Positions 40,823 through 51,891 of a stretch of DNA of 64,000 nt are shown piece by piece. Each line of letters opens with the position of its first letter. The first letter of the stretch is position 1. A program made the translations under genes and the position numbers. Location of the stretch: NCBI RefSeq assembly GCF_932276165.1, contig NC_063999.1, positions 4,094,501 through 4,158,500 of the forward strand, in the 5' to 3' direction. Below the pieces are notes generated by a model. It ran no database searches and was not told where the DNA came from. It saw only the letters and a list, made by a program, of their open reading frames with translations. The DNA is from Plutella xylostella. Its lineage: Eukaryota; Arthropoda; Insecta; Lepidoptera; Plutellidae.

Positions 40823-43800
40823 GCGAAGAGCTGAGGGGGAAAGAACATATTCAGGGACTGTCTGGTTGTTAAACTCATATTTTAAGTTATACTCTTTGAC
40901 TTAATTCTCATATTATGATGAACGAAGCGGCTTGTAATCTAATTCCTATTTCGTTAAGTATTAAATTTGATTTTGAATGACAAGCTGGCCAATAAATACG
41001 TGTCTAGAACTTAAACCAAAATGTATAAGTCAAACCATTTAAAGATGTTGATGTCAGTTTTCTAAGTTGCGTTTAGAAAGTAGATTAATTTATCGTTATT
41101 TTTGTAATGAGTTAATTAATTTAATTTAAGACTGAACTTGTAACCAGTATGGTCTCTGCGAGTCGAGTGTTGTCTTCAACAAGTCAAGTAAATAGTGATA
41201 GGTTTACTAAATTCAGTAAATAATTGGTACCAGCCTAAACCCTGAAACTATTTTTTAACTTATTACACACTCATTGTAGATAAATAATTCTATAGTTTTT
41301 ACTGATTAACACTTTAAACTTAATAAATTTTGAGCACCAAATCGTACTTACTATTTAGTCAAAATATTATAGGACTGTAGTTAGCACAATGTTCTGAAAG
41401 TAGGTACTTATATTTAGAGAAATTTCCATGTTTCTTGTTATAACTAACTATAAATACAGGATGTTGAAAAATAGGAAATTTTAAGCAGGGAAGGCAATAC
41501 TTTTGGCATTCTATAGAACTTTTGTTTTAAGAATGTTAGATTATTTATATTACTGAGTAGGCCTTTACTGAAAAGGTACTTAATTAATGTAATTTAAATC
41601 AATATGGCTTAGTTAGAACCCATTTTGCAACATTCTGTATAAGCTTGTAGGATGAATTGTTTCATCGGAGAACTGACTGACATAATTGTTCTAAAATTCT
41701 AGTGTTTTAAGATTAATAAATATAATTTTACTTCAGGAGCATGGTGTATGACGCTGGCGCAATATTTATTGTTAAGTTATATGATGTATGGAGTTTTAGT
41801 GCAATATGTTTTGATGCAAATGATATAAAATTTACGTATGAACGTTTTGTTTATTTTTTTATGATTTGACGATTCATTCTATCCGAGGTTTCGCGATGAC
41901 AAATTATGTTGTTCCGACATGTTATTGAGTGTTATGTACTTTTACAGTATTATGATTGTGTAGGATTATTAGAATTTTCTTATTTTCGAAACTTTTTACA
42001 CTGAAAAGAATTAGAAAATCTTAATAGACTTTAGTTAAGAAAGTAATTTATTGTTACTTTAAATTTATTTCCAATTCCCTTCTAGGAGTCATTTGAATTC
42101 TTGTAAATGTATTTAAATGAACAAAGCATTGTGTGATGTCAACTTAGTGATCATTGGGACGTCCTGCTTAGCTTTAAATAGTTAAAATGATTGTATCTCG
42201 GTGCCCACATTCTGTATCCAGTAACGTGTAACGATTTCTTTACATTTTATATTGTTTATTTTTATTTATTTAACATATTCGGTGTAACTGTTAAACTATA
42301 TTGTGAAATTTTATTAACGTATTTCTAAATGATTAAAGGGTTTACTTTATTACTTTTATTGATTTGATCTGATATGATCGAGTATAAAATTATTTTTAGT
42401 AGAGTATCTATTCGAATTTAATATAATAATTTACATAAGTGTTCATGGTGAGGACGTCAAAACCAATAATGATAAATAGCAATTTAAAAAGTTTGTAAAG
42501 CATACACTTAACCTCGATCCCTTGTTTCAATTTTATAAAAATTATCCTCTCTCTATACAAGTAAAAGTTTTGGATAATGTACCAGTGCGGGACGAGCCAT
42601 GTCGCCCGCTCTCTAAGAATTTCCCTGTTTATAATATACTCTATGGTAAGAATGTGGACTGAGTCAATGTCGCTTTCCTGTCAATTACTCTCCAAGTAGT
42701 ATGTTTACTATTTACTAATTGTTAACTTTACTGTCTCGGACTATAATAAAATAATACTTAATTGTTGTAGGTAGATAACTCATTGCATAACATTAGATGA
42801 TGTATAATATATCTTTGTTGATTACTTTCTCGATCTTCATAAATATTTGACAAGTATTTTTTGCATTTTTATTACTTCCTAGTAGAAATTTGATTTTTAA
42901 ACAAAGTGCGGCTATTCACGTAACGAAGCATCAACAATATTGCAGCAACTAGCATTTTCTCATCTGATATAACATACGCTTTTTGTTTTATCAATCGAAG
43001 AACCGAAAAATTCTAAACGAATGGTAATTTTTCAATACTTTTAAAGACACATTCATTTAGAAAGTTATCTTTAAGTATTTATTTTTCCATGATATGATTA
43101 TGATTAGACACTGATTTTCATGAGAGTAGTCCAGGCACCGAATAACATGACCTGATTTGAATTTAAATGAGACCACCGTTTTCTATTTATTTGTATATTT
43201 TCCTTTTTCAGAAATAATGGAAGTAGGGATTTAGAATAGCACAGTCGGAATGTCATCGGTATTTAAAATAATAACATAAATTAAACTGTACATTCCTCTA
43301 CCGAATAAATTTAACAAAATCTAAATTTCACATTTTACATTCACTGCATTTTTTACATTATGAACAGAAAAAAAAATAGGTAACCTTAATTTAGTTGCTT
43401 GGGTTGATATTTGAATCCATTACCTCTATTGATAACCTCACAAAGTGTCACTTACTAATACTAATAGATGTAGGTTTAGTATCTAAATACAATCAAATTT
43501 ACCATTATCATCGCAATAAGATCACAAACGGTATACATTCTTCATTCCTTACATTAAATCACTTCATTAATTCAAACTAGCTCAGCTCCAATCGTATAAA
43601 TTCACAAAACCGTATCAGTCCTTAAAAATTCATGCCACAAAGGGATTTTATTTTTGAAAACTTCACAATGCATCTAGTTTTTATATTCTTGCAGGACTTT
43701 TTTAGAATTACATTCTGTAATTCTTTTCCGATTAAGCCAGTACAGCCTTATCTTATGTGCAAACAACACTGTCGCACCTTCAATCTTACATCTACACTGC

Positions 43801-43852
43801 ACCAAACACTCACTAACCGCGCGCACTAAAGTCCAACCAACATCATACTCAC
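40823..43852. other. Follistatin 3' UTR and gap to MAD1
   Basis: AT-rich. Candidate polyadenylation signal AATAAA at 40991. The stretch 42513-42690 repeats, at lower identity, the end of follistatin intron 4 (39495-39617: CCTCGATCCCTTGTT, AAGTTTTGGATAA, AAGAATGTGG). No further gene recognised. Confidence 0.45.
41455..41641. mobile_element. 187-bp MITE with TACAGGATGTTG ends
   Basis: Ends TACAGGATGTTGAAAAAT and TTTTGCAACATTCTGTA are inverted with a few mismatches, next to TA. Same terminal family as 5631, 29095 and 39893. Confidence 0.6.
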
Positions 43853-46800
43853 TCACTCATCGCTGTCCTCTTCTTCTTGCTGCATAGTAGTTCTAGTGAA
43901 TAACTCCATAGTGAGCGAACTCAGGAACAGGGGTATGGATCTGTGGTGGTGTAAGTGTAGCTCTACTAGCTCGCTCAGAGTGGCTGAGTAGTCTGTGTGC
44001 ACCATCTCGATGCCGTCGTCGCAGAGTGTGAACGTGAGGTATTCTTCTGCGGACTCGGCGTACATGCTCGATAATCTATGTAGGTGAAAATTGTAGTCTG
44101 TTAGGTGCCATATATGCCAGAAGTATTATCTAGCTTTGGAAAATGTAAATATGGTCTTTAGGGGTTGGCACGAATAGTGATGCTTTTATTCATAATTTTA
44201 AGATGCCTAAGTCGCGTGGCGACTGGCGACGTAGAGTACTATGTACTAGGTCATACAACAACATACAATTCTGTGACTCTATCATTTGAAATCTTAAATG
44301 CTTCCTCTTCTTAGTTGAGCTAGGTTAGCATTGGCTAGTTTGTTTGTTTGGTGAAATGATTCGCGTCTCAAATTCTATCTCAAATCTACACTGGTACACA
44401 TATATGCGTATGAAATAATTATAATAAATAACTCTCACCTATAGTTCTTATGTCCGGTTCTATCTATCTTGTAGCCGAGCAGCATGTAGCACACGTCGCG
44501 GTACTCCTGCGCCGACGATGTGAACTCCTCTTTCATCCTGGAAGGGAAATGGATTATTATATATCACTAACATATTTCAAGGGAAATAAAGAAAAGGTGG
44601 AATATCTATTTGCCTGATTATTGACAATCTAGGCCCGATATTCGATAGGACAGAATATCTCGTTTATCTATATAATAAATTCACTGTTATATTTCCAGCT
44701 TGTCCTGAAAACTTATGCAAAACTTAAACACAAAATAAGAGAGCTTGACAAAACATGGCAAAATCGTCACCCTCCCACTCACAAGAAAAGTGTTCCATAG
44801 AAAATAGCGTGATGAAGCGCGTGGAAAACTTCTTAAATCATCGTAAAAAACTGGACAGTCAAACACATACCTCTGCAGTTTAATTCGGCTGCTGTCCACC
44901 TTCTGCTTCAAGGTGGCCACTTCTTCAGAACACGCGGCCGACCCGCCCTCGCGTAGTGCCGCTTTCAGCTTTACGATCTACACAAACAATTCATAAAACA
45001 ATATTAATAAGCACAATAAAGGACCCTCTGCACCTTGGGGTGTCATAGACTGCATCAACAACAACAACAATAAAGGACGGTGTAATCAATTGAAACCTAC
45101 AAGCATCTACAAGAAACCTACAAGTATTGTTCTTATATATATATTTAAAATATCCGTACGCGTGTATTTCGATGGTTAAAATTAGGATTTGAAAGCATTA
45201 TTTAAAAAATGAGCGTCAGTATTTACCTCTTCTTGCGCCGCATCCAAGTCAGCCTGGAACTGCTTCTGGGCGATGGCCGCCGGGTTGTCCACCAAATGTA
45301 AAACCTGCGGAATAAAAAAATCATGTTTTGTTCATTCTGCTATAAATTAATTCAGCCTTTTTATAGCTGCACATAGATCCTGTCTGAGTGTTATCAAAGG
45401 TGCATAGGGCCGGAGAGCATCCCACCTTAATCTTGCGTCAATGACAAATAAGCCACATTTGAACACTCGTTACTCGTTATTCTATGATTTGACATGAAAA
45501 TGCAACCTCAAAAAAAGTGGTATATCGTATAAACTGCTACAGTAGTGAAAAACGTTCTTTCTCAAGGCGGGCGTGCATGTTGTCTCGCTGCGTCTTCTAC
45601 TTCACGGCATCACGTTTCGCCACCTCCGCCTCGTCGCGCCACTTGGCTATTTCAGCGAGAAGGCTCGGGTGGATTGAGCGAGGGTATTTATGACGGAGGA
45701 TATGATTCATAAAGCCAATCCAAAGATATTGCACGCCCCTACTTGGAGATCCCCAATGTTCTCATTTTATATTTTTTATAATAGAATAAGATTGGGTTAT
45801 TACTCTACCTTAGAGGTGGGCGGTGCGAAGTTAAGTTTCTCAAAGCGGGCATGCGTGTTGTCTCGCTGCGTCTTGTACTTGACGGCGGCGTCACGTTTTG
45901 ACCATCTCAGCGCGAAGGCTCGGGTGGATTGAGCGAGGGTATTTATGGCGAAGGATAGGGTAAAATGGCGTGACCTGATTCATAAAGCCAACCCAAAGAT
46001 ATTGCACGCTCCAACTTGGGGACCTCCAAGGTTCTCAGTTCATCTGTATTTATATTTTTTATAATAGAATAAGATTGCGTTATTGACTCTACCTTAGAGG
46101 TGGGCGGTGCAAAGTTGAGCTTCTCCAGGCGAGCGTGCATGTTGTCTCGCTGCGTCTTGTACTTGACGGCGTCACGTTTGGCCACCTCCGCCTCGTCGCG
46201 CCACTTAGCTATCTCGGCACGGAGGGCGTCCACCACTGTTGGGACAAAAAATACATTAATTTTGTATGATATTTAGGGAATAAAAGCAGAGAATATGGTG
46301 CTGCTAACATTGTATTTATGTTCGAATATTTACATAAAAAATATCGTAAATAATTTAGACAGAATGTTTAAATAAAAATATTGGGGGATATTCATAGTAG
46401 TACTTTTTTTGTGCCAACACGGGAAGGAAGGGAAGTGGGGTTCTGGTTATGGCTTAGTATGTGTTTAATGTTATGGTAGACATGAAGAGGCAGGGTTTAT
46501 TTATTAATTTAGATTTGTAAATGTCTCTTCCTCTGGTTCCGCTGCTCGCCGCTAGATGGCGGGGTGTCTCTGGTACCTTTAGCGTGCGCGTCCAGGTCGG
46601 TGGCGGTGAGCAGGTCGCGGTAGCCCTGCAGCGCCTTCTCCAGGTGCTGCACGCGCGCCTGCAGCAGGCCGCTCGTAGTTCTACTGGTTCCGCTGCTCGC
46701 CGCTAGATGGCGGGGTGTCTCTGGTACCTTTAGCGTGCGCGTCCAGGTCGGTGGCGGTGAGCAGGTCGCGGTAGCCCTGCAGCGCCTTCTCCAGGTGCTG

Positions 46801-49800
46801 CACGCGCGCCTGCAGCAGCGCCGCGCCGCCCGCGCCGCTCTCGCCGCTCATCGTGATGGTGAGCTCTTTCTCGAAGCTGTCTAGTTGCTGTCTGTGGGGC
46901 AGAATAATATTCAACTGTGAGTAAGGTAAGATAGAGACCAAGTCTAGTGCAGAAGTAAGGATCGCATGTGAATGAATTTTGTCGACGGCAATAATATTCT
47001 CAGCGGTTTGATGACAAACAACAGAGCTGATCTAGCGCTCGCACCATGATGAAAGGTTTAGCCAGTCAGAATAGCTTCAGTCTCTAAATGCTTGTTATAT
47101 AAATCGTACAAATCAGCGCTACAAAAAAAACGCAACATTTGTGGCTGCTGTAGTTACAGCGAAAATACTATTGGGTATCCCTTCTATGTATATTTCGCTT
47201 ACACCAACGGTAACGTATATCATCTGAGTCTGAACAGATATTAAACCTCTTTGTTACTCTCCTATAGCTCTTCCGCTCCTCCGTATCACAATGTGCGCAC
47301 GGAGGTCCAGTCGTTCAGCTGTCTCGCTCCCTCGCATCACAATGTGCACTCACCTATAGCTGTCTCGCTCCCTCGTGACGAGCAGCAGGCGCTTCTGCAG
47401 GCGGTGTATGAGGCTCTCCTGGTTCTTGCGCACGGAGGTCCAGTCGTTAAGCTTGATGGTCGCCTTGTCGCGGTCGTACTTCATTGTTGACATTTCCTGA
47501 GAGAAATACATAGTAACATTAGTAAAATAGGAGTAGGTATTTGATAGCATAAAAATTTTGCATGGGTACTTCAATATATTTTGGTATATTAAATACACAC
47601 GACAAATAAAGATATTATACGTCTTTTAGAGGTCTTTGATATGTATGTGGGCCTCAGATTTCGCAATGTAAGCACCCGTAACAAAAGTCAAATAGTATAC
47701 TGGATACTGTAGAAAAGAAACATGATTTTTACTGTAAAAAAAGTTGTTCAAATTGAGCTCCCGAGGCGAGCGAGCGCTGTAGAGACGCTTCTAGATGCGC
47801 TATCTTCACCCGTGTGTGTATTACACTATGACATACCTCAGTGAGCTGCGCCAGCTGCGACTGCACACTAGCGGCCTCGCTGACGGCGGCCAGCTCCTTC
47901 TCCATGGCGGTGTCTAGAGCCGAGGCGAGCGAGCGCTGTAGAGACGCTTCTAGATGCGCTATCTTCACCCGTGTGTGTATTACACTATGACATACCTCAG
48001 TGAGCTGCGCCAGCTGCGACTGCACACTAGCGGCCTCGCTGACGGCGGCCAGCTCCTTCTCCATGGCGGTGTCTAGAGCCGAGGCGAGCGAGCGCTGTAG
48101 AGACGCTTCTAGATGCGCTATCTTCACCCGTGTGTGTATTACACTATGACATACCTCAGTGAGCTGCGCCAGCTGCGACTGCACACTAGCGGCCTCGCTG
48201 ACGGCGGCCAGCTCCTTCTCCATGGCGGCGTCCAGAGCCGAGGCGAGCGAGCGCGCGTCCGCCGCGCCGCGCGCCGCGGCCACCGCGCGCCACTCTTGCA
48301 GGGACGCTTCTAGATGCGCTATCTTCACCTGGCAGTGGGGAATACGTTCACTGTTAGTTTATGTGGCAATGGTTTAGGCATATTTTCAAAAGAACCCTTT
48401 GAAAGAGGCTAAGGAAGCAACTGCATATTTTTATCGCCCGATGACAGAGTGTTGCGGCGCTCCTTGGGAGATACTCATCTAGCGAGCAGTGCACGACTAT
48501 TGAAATTTATTGGCTAATGTGTTGATGATTGTGCATACCTTAGCATCATGCAATTGTTGCTGGTGCGGCTGCATCGTCTCGAGCCGCGTCGTTAGCGAGT
48601 GCACCTGAAATCATTAATTATTTATTTAGTCTGAAGAACTTTTCCGAAATAATGTTGTTTTTATTAGATTCACGTAATTTGAATAATTTACCAATGAAAT
48701 TTTTCTAATTTACATTTTAAGGACCTAAGCTACTATAGGCATGTCTGGTTCAGCTATCAAGAGATTCACTGTTTCCGTCTCACGAACGACTATTGAATAT
48801 TATGGGCTTTCAGATCGTGAAAATAATGACAAAAATACAATGCAAAAACCCTTGATTTTGTCACCATTTTTATTCAACATAAGTAATACTTATACCTATG
48901 TGAATCGCAGTGACCCTGTCCATCCATAAGTCTAGGAAACAAATGAATGTTATGATTAAGGTTTTTGCTCTTAACTCTAAATTTAACAGAATTTTTGATT
49001 TTATTTTTTAATGTGTTTAAAGCATGGTTAAGAATAGCTCATAATAATTATTTTTTACTTTGTTTTTTTTTTTTTTTGGATCACAAACTGTCAAATCTGT
49101 AATAGTTAAATTGAACCGGAGCATGCGTTACACGTTTTTCCTAGTGTAGGTTTTTTTTATATATTTAATAGACGGCTCTTTTCCATGAAATAAACAAAAG
49201 CCAACCTGTTCCTCCAATAGCAGCTTATTACAGACAGCGTCGCGCAGGGAGCGCTCGGTGGCTCGCAGCCGGGCCACCTCTTTCTCTAGTTCCGCCATAT
49301 TCTGTAGGCGCTTCTGTGCCGTCTGTTGAGGGAAATAAGGATGAGTATTTAACGTGTATGACGCGCGAGAGATTGAAGCGAGCTGAAAATTACACACACA
49401 CACACACACACTCACGCCTTGTACTAATGTACTCCCTTGCGGGGTAGGCAGAGGTGCATTGCTGCACCCACTTTTCGCCAGAGTGTTATGTTAGTCCCAA
49501 TATAATAGGGGGCGGGCCTATTGCCATTTTACGGGCACATCCAAGACCCGAGAACAAATATCTGTGTTTAAACAAATATTTGCCCCAGCCGGGAATCGAA
49601 CCCGGGATCTTCGGCTCAGTAGTCAGGGTCACTAACCACTACGCCATTCGGCCGTCTGAAAATTATACGCCTTGCTTTTTACCAGCGGACTTTGTAGCCA
49701 CTTAACCATCTTGATTGGTTGAAATGGTATTTTCGTATAGTGACTTTGTGTTTGATCATGGTTGTACCCATGAGAAATATACGAGCAGAACAGAATCATT

Positions 49801-51492
49801 CCAACTCTAGGATAGATACAACATCTGAAAGATGGAGAGCTAAATAACTTGGAAGGCCCATAAACCTGCGCCGACTACCCAGCATCTAAATCATATGAAA
49901 AGGCACTACCTCTGTGAGCAGCACAGACAGCCAGATATGGGTAACAATAGAAAATCAGCCATGCAATATAATGGGCTACCAATAACATGATGATGATGAT
50001 GATGAATAAATTACCTTAACTTGCTGCTGCCAATCCTTGTAAGAGTCCTTCTCATACTCCAATTCCTTCAGTTTGCTGGTGAGCTGTTGCATTTCAAAGG
50101 TTTGCTTCTCCAGCTGTGTCCTCAGTGAGGTGCATTGTTCTGCCCGAGATGTCTGCTTTGTCACTTCAGTCTTCAGCATTTCCACCTCTGACTGGGCACC
50201 TTCTAATGCCTGTTGAGGAAATAATTATAAAAAAGGTAATTGGGGATTTTTACTTAAATACTAGTAAATGCTATGGAATCCACAAGTGGTATAGTAAGAC
50301 AAATGCAGGTGGCTTTTAGGGGGTTTTTCTGAAGACCTTTTGATCAATAACTTTTTTGAAAATTTCAAGATCAGTTCCTACGGATAAACACTGCTTGATA
50401 TTGGCATCATCATCAAAACTCAAACCTGCAGTAACTCATCCATGTCTTTCTTCATCTCGGAAAGCTGGTCTTTGTAGCTGACATTGTTCTCTAGCAGCTT
50501 GTCTTTCAAGTCTGCTATCTGCTTCTGTAGATCTGCCTTCTCTTTCTCCCATTTGGTTTTACTGTCCTTGTGTTCTTTCAATGCCTTGAAACAAAGAATA
50601 GTATAAATAAAATAATAAAAAAATATTGCCACAGATTTGTATAGTTCTAGCAAAACAAACAGAGACAAAAAAAATACTTGATGCTGTGGTACAACTATGG
50701 ACCTAAAACCAAGAGTCTTTATTAAATAATGAAATTCAAGGCAATGCTTAAATCGGCAAACTTACATCTTGGAATTCATCCTTTAGGTCTTGTTCTCTCC
50801 GTCTGATGATCTGAAGCCGGTCTTCCATATCCGACAGTGCTTTCTGATCCGCCTTGTGTTGCTCCATGAGGGAAGCCTTCTCCTCTTCAAACAGAATCTG
50901 CATCTCTTTGCGGATGGTGTGCTGGTGGTTCACTCGTGCCTCCAGTTTAGTTATCTGCATAATTTTGAGAAAAAGTTACATGGAAATCTTGTGGTATGAC
51001 GTGGTACAGATATAACAAGATGTTGATAGAATTTAGTCAGGTGTAAATTTAGTATTGTAAATGAAAAGTAAAAAGATAATTTTAATATAAATGTATCTTA
51101 CTTGAGCCTTCGCAGCTATTAGATCAATCTTCATTTTCCTAGACTCCCACGGCGACGGCGGTGCTGCAGTAGTTTGGGAGTCCAGCCGAGCCCGCTTGTC
51201 TGGGCTCGGCGAACTGGTACCCAAACTGAACTTTCTCTTCCCAAGAGCCGATAGGTTAGAAATACCTGTGGTACAAAATACTGTAGTAGCTGATAACGTA
51301 GAAGGTAGGAAGGTATAGTAATTAGAGTAAACTAGTCCTGAGAAACTTACTTTCTTTGAAAGACTGGTTACTATCGGTGAAGTTGAGCTTAGAAGAAGTT
51401 GATAGTTTGTCTTTCGGCGGGTCCGTATTGATAACCCTTCGGAAAGGCTCCAATACGTCGTTGAACAGCGACATATCGCCTTCTTTCGACAT
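43853..51492 (-). CDS. Mad1: MAD1, mitotic spindle assembly checkpoint protein
   Basis: Fifteen exons (plus coordinates, 5' to 3'): 51351-51492, 51102-51265, 50766-50954, 50426-50584, 50015-50209, 49206-49322, 48539-48604, 48155-48328, 47354-47496, 46728-46891, 46093-46235, 45227-45304, 44871-44977, 44439-44537, 43853-44075. All phases match; 2163 nt, 720 aa, the usual family length. By family knowledge, MAD1 is a coiled-coil dimer at nuclear pores and unattached kinetochores that recruits MAD2. Visible here: Ser-rich basic N-terminus; long heptad-rich middle; LIHRLQKRLLLVTRERDSYR; MAD2-interacting motif SKVLHLVDNP across exons 11/12; QRMKEEF where the kinetochore RLK motif is expected; C-terminal RWD-like domain ending SIPLFLSSLTMELFTR. 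Exons 8-11 are each followed by partial copies of themselves. It is divergent from PRMT6. Confidence 0.92.
45565..45935 (-). repeat. Two degenerate copies of MAD1 exon 11
   Basis: The core TGTTGTCTCGCTGCGTCTT recurs at 45579 and 45856 as well as in the intact exon (46140), spacing 277 and 284 bp. Intron sequence downstream of the exon is copied too. Both copies have frameshifts and altered ends and lack a full acceptor side. Confidence 0.82.
46533..46683 (-). repeat. Partial copy of MAD1 exon 10
   Basis: A 151-bp unit repeats the donor-side part of exon 10 plus flanking intron (CTGGTTCCGCTGCTCGCCGC to the CTGCAGCAG region). It lacks the acceptor side. 151 is not a multiple of 3. Confidence 0.82.
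47263..47350 (-). repeat. Fragment copies of MAD1 exon 9
   Basis: CGCACGGAGGTCCAGTCGTT and CTGTCTCGCTCCCTCG from exon 9 recur here, together with a repeated ATCACAATGTGC word. Broken and not exon-like. Confidence 0.7.
47756..48328 (-). repeat. 159-bp tandem array derived from MAD1 exon 8
   Basis: The donor-side part of exon 8 plus 26 bp of intron is repeated at exact 159-bp steps (donor borders at 48155, 47996 and 47837), with a partial last unit. 159 is 53 codons, so the whole array stays open for 199 codons on the minus strand. The copies lack the 14-codon segment EWRAVAAARGAADA present in the real exon, and each lacks an AG before the exon start. Confidence 0.88.
49393..49655 (-). mobile_element. 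tRNA-derived SINE
   Basis: Minus strand: head ACGGCCGAATGGCGTAGTGG (box A region) with box B GGTTCGATTCCCGG, about 190 bp of tRNA-unrelated body, and a (GT)n tail. It is flanked by a 10-bp target duplication CTGAAAATTA (49383-49392 and 49656-49665). The head resembles a tRNA but belongs to the SINE. It lies in MAD1 intron 5, in the same orientation as the gene. Confidence 0.9.
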
Positions 51493-51891
51493 AATGGATA
51501 AAATAATATTTGAAGCACTGATTAATTAATTCATAACTATGAAAATACGCCTAGAAAACTATATTTTTGTAGAAAATTACGGCTCTACAACGACAACACA
51601 ACAGCGGAGCGGCAAGATCACGCACAGAGCAGAAATTACCAAAATAGACTTTACACAGAACCATAATCGATATTTTTGTACAGAAACTCGTGCTTGATAT
51701 TTTTTCTGCAATATCCTATTCTGTGTTTTGACAGTTTAGTGGTTATTTTTCGACTTCCGGTCGTCAGCTGTCTGTTTTTGTTTTGAATTTAATTTTTAGG
51801 TTATGTACCAAACTTTAACTTTAAAGGATAAATTTAATAAAGTTATATTATTGATATAAATTCATAAGTTACATTAATATATAAAACAACA
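51493..51891. promoter_or_regulatory. Shared divergent promoter of MAD1 and PRMT6
   Basis: Only 399 bp separate the two start codons. It contains ACTTCCGG (an ETS-type site) at about 51749-51756 and AATCGATA (close to the DREF motif of insect housekeeping promoters) at about 51666. No TATA box in the right place was seen. Shared regulation is inferred. Confidence 0.6.

Noticed and set aside
49570..49655. A tRNA-like sequence with box A and box B on the minus strand
   Set aside because: It is the head of a SINE: it continues into a tRNA-unrelated body and a (GT)n tail and is bounded by a 10-bp target duplication. A working tRNA gene is not indicated.
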